Source: Burkholderia sp. Leaf177 (GTDB taxonomy: Bacteria; Pseudomonadota; Gammaproteobacteria; Burkholderiales; Burkholderiaceae). From it: a stretch of DNA of 64,000 nt. Of this stretch, positions 56,008 to 64,000 are shown piece by piece (within the stretch, counting starts at the first letter, position 1; each line of letters opens with the position of its first letter). The translations under genes and the position numbers were made by a program. Below the pieces are notes generated by a model that saw nothing but the letters and a program-made list of their open reading frames with translations, was not told the origin of the DNA and ran no database searches. The stretch is from contig NZ_LMPF01000001.1 of assembly GCF_001424345.1 (NCBI RefSeq), positions 513,751 through 577,750 on the forward strand, written 5' to 3'.

Positions 56008-57971
56008 ACGCGCCGGATCTGAATCTTATCCCCGACGAAAGCCTGGCGCTCGCCGATGGTTTCGCGCGGAGGATCGGCATGCTGTCGAAGCGTCTTCAAC
56101 GCGATCCCGGCAACACCCGGTGGGCGCAGCGCGCCGCGTTCGCAGTAAGCCGGGCAACGACGCAGGGCCACGTGTGCATCGCGCTCGATGCACTGGCGCG
56201 CAGGTATGGCGAACAGCCTGACGTCGTGCGGACGGCATTGCTTGCAAGCGGCGTGGTGTGTGATGGCGAGGAAGCGGCCGCGGACTTGCTGCCGCTTGTC
56301 ATCGATTCCGGTCAGCGCATCTATCTCGCACGTTATTTCGACTACGAACAGCGGCTCGCGCGCGCGTTGGTCGAACGTTCCCAGACGGATTTCACCGCGA
56401 TAGATCCAGACGAGTTGAAAGCACGGGTAGGGCGGTACTTTTCGACTTCAAGAAACGCCGAGGACGGCATCGACTGGCAACGCGTGGCCGCAATAGTCGC
56501 GTTGTCGGGACGCCTGACTATTGTCAGCGGCGGGCCGGGAACGGGCAAGACAACCACGGTTGTCGGCGTACTCGCGTGTCTGCTCGACCAGAATCCGGGT
56601 TTGCGCGTTGCGCTTGCCGCACCCACGGGCAAAGCTGCGCAGCGCATGCAGGAAGCGTTGGCCGAACGCGCAGGCGATCTGCCGCCGGAGCTGGCGGCGC
56701 GCTTGCCCAATACATCGTTCACGTTGCAGCGGCTGCTCGGCACGCAGATGAACGGGCGCTTCCGGCATCATCGTGACAATCCGCTTCCATTCGACGTAAT
56801 CGTGATCGACGAAGCGTCCATGATCGATGTCGCCCTGGCCGCGCATCTTCTCGAAGCTGTCGCGCCGGACGCGCGCCTCATCATGCTCGGCGACAAGGAT
56901 CAGCTTTCGGCCGTGGAAGCGGGCGCGGTGTTCGCGGAGTTGAGCGCGCGGCCGGTTTTCAGCCAGCGCAGCGCGGAGCGGATTGCCGGTGCGTTGTCGC
57001 TGCCGGTGGAGCGTTTTATCGCCGGATTGCCGAGCGCCGAGGAAGATGATGCGCCGATCATGCCGGACGTCGAACCCGTGTGGTATCCCACGCGCGATGA
57101 CGAGTCTTATGCCGAACTCGGCTGGCATCCGGCCGCGCCTGCCACGGTTATGCCCGAAGCGCAGAGTCCTTTGACTGATTGCGTGGTTTGGCTGCAGCGC
57201 AACTACCGGTTTGGGCTGGAATCGGATATCGGCAGGCTGTCGGTTGCCATTCGCAGTGGTTCGGTGGACGAAGCGCTTGCTGCGTTGGCAGCCGGAGGCA
57301 ATGCAACGCTCATTACCGACGCCGGGCAGCATCTCGCCGATCGCACGCTCGCGTCGCTCAACGCTGGGTTCGAACCGTACGCACGCGCGCTTGCAGAAGT
57401 GCTGGCGTCGGGCAGCAACGCAACGCCGCTATTCGATGCCCTCAATCGCTTCCGCGTGCTTGCAGCAACACGTCACGGGCCACGCGGTGTCGATGAAATC
57501 AACGTGCGTGTGTCGGCGTGGGTAAGGGCGGCGGCATCGGTGACGCTAGGCGCGGGCGCGCAATGGTTTGCGGGCCGGCCGGTAATCGTCACGCGCAACG
57601 ACTACGCGCTCGGGGTGTTCAACGGCGACATCGGCATTGCGCTGCCAACGCCGGGCGGTGCAATGCAGGTCTGCTTCCGTCTGGCCGATGGCACATTGCG
57701 CGCCGTTTCGCCCGCCGCGTTGCCGCCTCACGATACAGCGTTCGCGCTGACGGTTCACAAATCGCAAGGCTCCGAATTCGATCACGCCGCGCTCGTGTTG
57801 CCGAGCGCGTTCGGCCGGGTTTTGTCGCGGGAACTGGTTTATACGGCGATCACGCGCGCGCGCAGCCGTGTCGATGTAATCGGTTCGGCGGCGGTTTTCG
57901 CGCAGGCCGTCCAAACGCCGACGCGGCGTGATTCGGGATTGGCGGCGCGCATTGTGGAGGCGGCATCGTGA
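56004..57971 (+). CDS. recD: Exodeoxyribonuclease V subunit RecD
   Basis: The 655-residue protein is a superfamily 1B 5'-3' helicase. Walker A GGPGTGKTTT is at about 176-185, followed by AAPTGKAAQRM, motif II IVIDEASMIDVAL, GDKDQLSAVEAG, and near the C-terminus LTVHKSQGSEFDHAALV and YTAITRAR. RecD is the fast motor of RecBCD and loads it with Chi-dependent control. The ATG at 56004 overlaps the recB stop by 4 bp, and the recD stop overlaps the following GTG start by 4 bp. Confidence 0.95.
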   Translation: MNAPDLNLIPDESLALADGFARRIGMLSKRLQRDPGNTRWAQRAAFAVSRATTQGHVCIALDALARRYGEQPDVVRTALLASGVVCDGEEAAADLLPLVIDSGQRIYLARYFDYEQRLARALVERSQTDFTAIDPDELKARVGRYFSTSRNAEDGIDWQRVAAIVALSGRLTIVSGGPGTGKTTTVVGVLACLLDQNPGLRVALAAPTGKAAQRMQEALAERAGDLPPELAARLPNTSFTLQRLLGTQMNGRFRHHRDNPLPFDVIVIDEASMIDVALAAHLLEAVAPDARLIMLGDKDQLSAVEAGAVFAELSARPVFSQRSAERIAGALSLPVERFIAGLPSAEEDDAPIMPDVEPVWYPTRDDESYAELGWHPAAPATVMPEAQSPLTDCVVWLQRNYRFGLESDIGRLSVAIRSGSVDEALAALAAGGNATLITDAGQHLADRTLASLNAGFEPYARALAEVLASGSNATPLFDALNRFRVLAATRHGPRGVDEINVRVSAWVRAAASVTLGAGAQWFAGRPVIVTRNDYALGVFNGDIGIALPTPGGAMQVCFRLADGTLRAVSPAALPPHDTAFALTVHKSQGSEFDHAALVLPSAFGRVLSRELVYTAITRARSRVDVIGSAAVFAQAVQTPTRRDSGLAARIVEAAS

Positions 57972-58381
57972 ATTACATGATCGACTATGTAATCCAGCCG
58001 AACGAGGTCGAGCTGATCGCCGTGCGCGCGCAGGGCGCGGGCGGGCAGAACGTCAACAAGGTATCGAGCGCCATTCATCTGCGCTTCGATATCCGCGCGT
58101 CGTCGTTGCCGGAGTCGATCAAGATGCGTCTTCTCGCATTGCGCGACAGCCGTATCACGCGGGACGGCGTGATCATCATCAAGTCCCAGGAGCACCGGAC
58201 GCAGGACATGAACCGCGCCGCCGCGCTCGCCCGGCTCGACGAGATGGTCCAGCGCGTGAGCATCGTTCGGCGCACGCGCGTGGCCACCAAGCCTACGCGT
58301 GCGTCGCAGGTGCGAAGAGTCGAAGGAAAGGTTCGCCGCGGCGCCGTGAAAGCGACGCGCGGGCGAGTGGTCGGAGATTGA
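57968..58381 (+). CDS. arfB: Alternative ribosome-rescue factor ArfB (YaeJ)
   Basis: The 137-residue protein has the GGQ motif at residues 25-27 in AQGAGGQNVNKVSSA, the peptidyl-tRNA hydrolase core, and a Lys/Arg-rich C-terminal tail (RRVEGKVRRGAVKATRGRVVGD, shown as its first and last parts RRVEGK and RGRVVGD) that inserts into the mRNA channel of stalled ribosomes. It frees peptides from ribosomes without a stop codon. It starts with GTG at 57968, overlapping the recD stop by 4 bp, an unusual coupling of ribosome rescue to a DNA repair operon. Confidence 0.9.
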   Translation: MNYMIDYVIQPNEVELIAVRAQGAGGQNVNKVSSAIHLRFDIRASSLPESIKMRLLALRDSRITRDGVIIIKSQEHRTQDMNRAAALARLDEMVQRVSIVRRTRVATKPTRASQVRRVEGKVRRGAVKATRGRVVGD

Positions 58382-58397
58382 AGCGGCGACAGCGGCT

Positions 58398-59996
58398 TTA
58401 GTGAGGAATCATCCACGTCAGCACGTTTTGCTGCAGCCAGACGAGCAGGCCGAGGAGCACGGTCAGCAGGATCGAATGCTTGAACGTCTTGGCGAATACC
58501 ACGCCTTCCTTGCCTTTGAGTTCCGTGGTGGCAACGCCTGTGGAGATGTTTTGCGGCGAGATCATCTTTCCCATCACGCCGCCCGATGAATTGGTCGCTG
58601 CCATGAGGATCGGATTGAGGTTGAGCTGCCGCGCCGCGACCACTTGCAGATTGCCGAAGAGCGCGTTGCCCGATGTATCGCTGCCGGACAGGAACACCGC
58701 AACCCAGCCGAGGAATGCGGAGACCAGCGGGAAAAACGCGCCCACGGAGGCCACGCCCAATCCCAGCGTGTAGTTCATGCCGGAGTAGTTCATCAGGTAT
58801 GCAAGCCCTACGATCGTCGCCACGGTCAGTATCGCGATGCGCGTCTGGATCCAGGTGTCGGCAATCGATGCACCGAATTCACGTGCCGGCAACTTCACGA
58901 TCAGTGCGGTAATGATCGCGGCGACGAGGATCGCAGTGCCTGTGGCAAGTGGCTGGAAATCCCAGATCGCTGCATATGGCTGGTTGTAAAGCGTGATGAA
59001 GACGGCTTTGTCGAGTCCCGGCCACGCCACTTTTACATCGCCGATCATGAAGATTTTCGCGACCGTCCAAACGATCACGACCACCGACACCACGATCCAC
59101 GGTACCCAGCCGTGTCCGCCGGAGAGTTGCCCGCGTGTTTGCGCGACGCGATCCACGTTCACGGCGAACCGTTCGTCAGGCGCCGGCTTCCAGACCCGGA
59201 GGAACGCGATCGTCAGGATGAGCGAGACGAGTGACGACAACACGTCAGTAAGCGCGTAGCTGATGAAGTTCGATGTCACGAATTGCGTGAGCGCGAACGT
59301 CCCGCCGGCAACGAGCAGCACCGGCCAGATCTTGAGCATGTTGCGAAACCCCGCATACACGCCGATCACATAGAACGGCAGCATCAACGCGAAGAACGGC
59401 AACTGGCGGCCGACCATCTTCGCAAGGGCATCGGTGGGAAGGTGGGTGACGGCGCCGAGCACGGTGATCGGCACGCCGAGTGCGCCGAACGCTACGGGCG
59501 CCGTATTGAAGATCAGTGTGAACGTCAGCGCTTCGAGCGTGGGAAAGCCAAGCAGGATCAGCAGCGAACTGGTGATTGCGATCGGTGTGCCGAAACCGGA
59601 AATGCCTTCGAGCAGCGCACCGAAAGAAAATCCGATCACAACAAGTACGATGCGCCGGTCGTTCGGCAGGTTATCGATCATCCACATGCGGAACGCTTCG
59701 AAGCGCCCGGAGCGTTGAGCGATGTTGTAGAGCAGGATGGCCGCGAACACGATCCACATCACGGGCCAGACAGCGAAGACCGCGCCTGCCGCCACCGAGT
59801 CGATGGCAAGTCCCGCCGGAAAGTGCCACACGGCGATGGCAACGACGATCCCGACAACGAGCCCTGCAAGCGAAGCCTGCCACGCGGGCCTGCGCGCCCA
59901 TCCGAGCAAGACGAGCACCACGATAATTGGCAGCGCCGCGACGATGAAGGACCAGCCGAGCGATCCGCCGACAGGCGTCAGAATCTGATGGAACAT
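58398..59996 (-). CDS. lldP: L-lactate permease (LctP family)
   Basis: The 532-residue protein has about 12-14 membrane segments and typical LctP family patterns: GALLEGISGFGTPIAITSSLL (~125-145), SDTSGNALFGNLQVVAA (~440-456) and SSGGVMGKMISPQNIS. It should bring L-lactate (and perhaps D-lactate or glycolate) into the cytoplasm by proton symport. It converges with arfB (16-base gap). The ATG at 59996 is preceded by AGGAGA. No lactate dehydrogenase gene is adjacent; the promoter region has an 11-bp tandem repeat. Confidence 0.93.
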   Translation of the reverse strand: MFHQILTPVGGSLGWSFIVAALPIIVVLVLLGWARRPAWQASLAGLVVGIVVAIAVWHFPAGLAIDSVAAGAVFAVWPVMWIVFAAILLYNIAQRSGRFEAFRMWMIDNLPNDRRIVLVVIGFSFGALLEGISGFGTPIAITSSLLILLGFPTLEALTFTLIFNTAPVAFGALGVPITVLGAVTHLPTDALAKMVGRQLPFFALMLPFYVIGVYAGFRNMLKIWPVLLVAGGTFALTQFVTSNFISYALTDVLSSLVSLILTIAFLRVWKPAPDERFAVNVDRVAQTRGQLSGGHGWVPWIVVSVVVIVWTVAKIFMIGDVKVAWPGLDKAVFITLYNQPYAAIWDFQPLATGTAILVAAIITALIVKLPAREFGASIADTWIQTRIAILTVATIVGLAYLMNYSGMNYTLGLGVASVGAFFPLVSAFLGWVAVFLSGSDTSGNALFGNLQVVAARQLNLNPILMAATNSSGGVMGKMISPQNISTGVATTELKGKEGVVFAKTFKHSILLTVLLGLLVWLQQNVLTWMIPH

Positions 59997-60072
59997 AACG
60001 TCTCCTGGTTTTTATTTTTAAAGGACGCGCGGCGGTTCCGATTCTGGCGATCGGGATCGATTCAGCGTCAGC

Positions 60073-60102
60073 GCGTTATCGACGCGTTTTCGACGCGTTA
60101 TT
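60073..60102. repeat. 11-bp tandem repeat upstream of the lactate permease gene
   Basis: Two full units, GCGTTATCGAC (60073-60083) and GCGTTTTCGAC (60084-60094), and a third partial unit GCGTTATT (60095-60102) stand head to tail, 77 bases upstream of the lldP start. A period near one helical turn is typical of protein-binding site arrays. Confidence 0.6.
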
Positions 60103-60197
60103 AAGCGCCCGGCTAATGCGTCTCGACTAAGAATAGAGCGATGTGAACAGACGTCAAGGAACGAATCCTTACTAGTTCATTGCTGCAGCGGATTGCT

Positions 60198-60329
60198 TCA
60201 TCGAACGGTCGGCTCTTGCGCAGGCGCACTTGGCGAAACATCGGAAGACGATGCATCGCGGAGCACCCATACGGAAAGCACACCGAGGCAAGCTGCAAGC
60301 CAAAGCAGGATCAGCGCAAAGACCAGCAT
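60198..60329 (-). CDS. Possible small membrane protein, 43 residues
   Basis: The frame from ATG at 60329 encodes one membrane helix (MLVFALILLWLAACLGVLSVW, 21 residues in pieces: MLVFALILLWL and AACLGVLSVWV) followed by a short charged and Ser/Pro-rich tail. The hydrophobic start and clean tail look protein-like, but no ribosome-binding site or family is visible. An upstream start would give 84 residues. Low certainty. Confidence 0.35.
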   Translation of the reverse strand: MLVFALILLWLAACLGVLSVWVLRDASSSDVSPSAPAQEPTVR

Positions 60330-60445
60330 ATGAGGGTTCCCGGACGGAGCGCGCGAAACGGCGCTTTCAGGGAAGGCCAGAGCTAAAAGCGTGCCAGATC
60401 GTTTAGGATTTGCGGCCGCTGTATTTGCGGCTCTGGCAAATAAAC

Positions 60446-60469
60446 AAGCCACGCCAAGTGGCGCGGCTT
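60446..60469 (-). terminator. Probable intrinsic terminator of the Gly/His-rich lipoprotein gene
   Basis: AAGCCACGCC at 60446-60455 and GGCGCGGCTT at 60460-60469 form a 10-position stem with one mismatch and a four-base loop. On the minus strand it is followed by TTGTTTATTTG, a U-rich tail, and lies 48 bases after the lipoprotein stop codon. Confidence 0.6.
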
Positions 60470-60517
60470 ATGTGAAAGCATTACATCGAGTGAGTAAGGC
60501 GGGAGTAAGGCGAACCC

Positions 60518-60967
60518 TTAATGGTAGTGACCGTGGCCGCCGCCGCCGCCGTGCCATCCGCCACCGCCGTGGCCACCGCCCCACCAGCCGAAGCCGATCG
60601 ACACGGATGGTCCGCCATAACCATATCCGTACGGGTAACCGTAATACGCCGGGTAGGGCGCGTAGACCGGATAGCTGGGGTAATAAACTGGCGGCGGCGC
60701 ATACGCCACAGGCGGCGCGGCGGAGGCATAAGTATTTGAGTTTTGCTGCGTGTTTTGCGTGGTGTCATTCGCCTGCGCGGCGCTCGATCCGGCGGTGGCG
60801 TCGGGCGCGACGGGTATTTCTCGCTGCGCCTGAGCCGTGCCGACCACGGGCGTACCGGCATAAGCCGGATATCCAGGATAGGCGGGGTAATAACCGTACG
60901 GCACGTAATAACAGCCGCTCAAGCTCAAGGCGCCCGCGAGGGCGGCTACTGCGAGCTTCGGGTTCAT
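60518..60967 (-). CDS. Tyr/Pro/Gly/His-rich putative lipoprotein
   Basis: The 149-residue protein begins MNPKLAVAALAGALSLSGC with a lipoprotein signal (lipobox LSGC, Cys19). The mature part is YYVPYGYYPAYPGYPAY, a Thr/Gln/Asn-rich middle, a second Tyr/Pro block (PVYYPSYPVYAPYPAYYGYP) and a tail GGGHGGGGWHGGGGGHGHYH. The His/Gly-rich tail could bind metal ions. Such surface lipoproteins are common in Burkholderia but their function is not known. A terminator-like hairpin follows. Confidence 0.78.
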   Translation of the reverse strand: MNPKLAVAALAGALSLSGCYYVPYGYYPAYPGYPAYAGTPVVGTAQAQREIPVAPDATAGSSAAQANDTTQNTQQNSNTYASAAPPVAYAPPPVYYPSYPVYAPYPAYYGYPYGYGYGGPSVSIGFGWWGGGHGGGGWHGGGGGHGHYH

Positions 60968-61176
60968 GATGCGACTCCAGGGTTGCGTCGAAACGCGATA
61001 TTCGGAAGAACGAAACAGATATCAGGAGCCTAGCGCATCGGTGAAACGCCGGAAAGCATTGGCTAGCGCGCGAATATTTCCTCGTGTTTCATACTGCTGA
61101 ATCGACCGGAAGCGGTGCCCGGCCAACGAGATTAAATCAGGCGGCCGGGTTGATCCAGGATGTTATTGGCTAGGTC

Positions 61177-61389
61177 TCACTTCCCAACCTGATTGCCAAT
61201 AAGCCCGCCCGCCGCCGCACCGCCTACGGTTGAAAGCGCGTTTCCGCCGAGGGCTGCGCCCGCTACGCCACCAACGCCCGCGCCGATAGCTGTGTCCCGT
61301 TGACGAGTGCTCATTTGATCGCAGGCAGACAGGCCGCCGAGAAGGGTAACAACGAGAGCAGCAGCGCCAATCTGTTTGATCTTGTCCAT
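61177..61389 (-). CDS. OsmB-like small lipoprotein with glycine zipper
   Basis: The 70-residue protein has a signal peptide ending in LLGGLSAC (lipobox LSAC) and a mature part dominated by a glycine-zipper repeat: AIGAGVGGVAGAALGGNALSTVGGAAAGGLIG. This layout is found in OsmB, SlyB-like and related small outer-membrane lipoproteins that respond to osmotic or envelope stress. The function here is inferred only from form. The ATG at 61389 follows GGAGAG. Confidence 0.78.
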   Translation of the reverse strand: MDKIKQIGAAALVVTLLGGLSACDQMSTRQRDTAIGAGVGGVAGAALGGNALSTVGGAAAGGLIGNQVGK

Positions 61390-61548
61390 TTCAACTCTCC
61401 AAATCGATAATCACGAAGGTGTGACAGGGTGTAGCGGAATTGGCATGTCCTGATCTCGCGTCCACCCCGGACGACCAGACAGTCCTGCCGATTCTTTCAA
61501 TCCTGAAGCAGAAACAGTGCCCGATCGCCATATTCCGCTGAACAAAGC

Positions 61549-61586
61549 AAACGGCCCGCGACATTCAATATGTGCGGGCCGTTTTT
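61549..61586 (-). terminator. Bidirectional-type hairpin terminator after thiC
   Basis: AAACGGCCCGC at 61549-61559 pairs with GCGGGCCGTTT at 61574-61584, 11 bp, with an inner ACAT/ATGT extension. It starts 22 bases after the thiC stop on the minus strand. The plus-strand side ends in TTTTT, the minus side in a weaker TTTGCTTTG. Confidence 0.8.
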
Positions 61587-61607
61587 ACATCGGTGCAATG
61601 TCAGCTT

Positions 61608-63782
<2,175 letters not shown>

Positions 63783-63893
63783 CGCTTCCCTGCGCTGGCA
63801 TTATCCAGATCAGGTTCAAAGGGTATTTCTCACCCGCGACACACGGACAATCCGTAGAACAGATTGCGATGTGCAGCGCAGGACCCCCGCGTT
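63783..63893 (-). promoter_or_regulatory. TPP riboswitch (THI element) upstream of thiC
   Basis: On the minus strand the segment holds the conserved TPP aptamer core: a 5' GGGGGTCCTGCGC arm, GGTGAGAAATACCC (pyrimidine-binding helix), CTTTGAACCTGATCTGG and ATAATGCCAGCGCAGGGAAG, pairing back to the 5' arm. The 5' and 3' arms form P1. Bound thiamine pyrophosphate should lower thiC expression. Recognised from its highly conserved core sequence. Confidence 0.95.
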
Positions 63894-63952
63894 AGCAGCC
63901 GCAACAATACACCGCGCCGTAGCGTGTTGGCAACCATCTGTAACGATCTTGC

Positions 63953-63971
63953 GTAAGCGCAGGGCGCTTAC
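63953..63971. other. Perfect inverted repeat near the window end
   Basis: GTAAGCGC at 63953-63960 and GCGCTTAC at 63964-63971 form a perfect 8-bp inverted repeat with a three-base centre. A CATAAT hexamer follows at 63974-63979. It could be an operator or part of a promoter for a gene beyond the window. No gene is visible between the riboswitch and the end. Confidence 0.4.
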
Positions 63972-64000
63972 TGCATAATGGCGTCCACCGCGTGCTGTCA

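Overview
The window reads as a stretch of the main chromosome of a Burkholderiaceae bacterium, most likely Paraburkholderia, Caballeronia or Burkholderia. The grounds are high GC with strong GC3 bias, the gene string yebC-purD-hemF-nadD-rsfS-rlmH-maf-rng, a recC-recB-recD operon, a lipopolysaccharide (LPS) core cluster ending in msbA, and three large RND pump genes. I see no rRNA, tRNA, CRISPR array, insertion sequence or prophage. The genus is an inference from gene order and protein style, not from a database match.

Layout. 1-10149: cell-envelope glycan block: a GT4 glycosyltransferase, a convergent GT2 glycosyltransferase, a second GT4, a polysaccharide deacetylase, a UDP-sugar dehydrogenase, a GT9 heptosyltransferase-like protein, an O-antigen-ligase-type membrane protein and the lipid A flippase MsbA, closed by a clean terminator. 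10206-15734: two small membrane proteins, a solitary RND permease and an AT-rich stretch with small orphan reading frames. 15763-24098: housekeeping genes on the minus strand: rng, maf, rlmH, rsfS, nadD, hemF, purD, yebC, upp. 24439-30452: an atypical SDR, methylglyoxal synthase, a quinone reductase, then kdpD-kdpE without kdpFABC. 30428-39002: an NAD(P)-binding protein and an mdtABC efflux operon. 39442-40897: an IclR regulator and, divergent from it, a gene-less segment ending in a very strong intrinsic terminator, which I read as a probable small RNA gene. 40898-48692: small envelope proteins, a large MscS channel, a cysteine dioxygenase divergent from an Lrp/AsnC regulator, and a FUSC-type transporter. 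48917-58381: recC-recB-recD-arfB, all coupled by 4-base stop/start overlaps. 58398-64000: L-lactate permease, two small lipoproteins, and thiC preceded by a TPP riboswitch.

How it fits together. The left block builds and exports lipid A-core; two pump systems and the FUSC transporter handle toxic compounds; KdpDE, MscS and the OsmB-like lipoprotein suggest osmotic and ionic sensing; RecBCD repairs double-strand breaks. Most of this is ordinary core genome. The points that deserve a second look are the putative small RNA beside the IclR gene (about 40546-40678), a roughly 70-residue Ser/Thr/Ala insertion in MdtC, the kdpDE pair without its pump, the AT-rich island at 14480-15500, an SDR lacking the catalytic Tyr/Lys, and an 11-bp tandem repeat upstream of the lactate permease gene.
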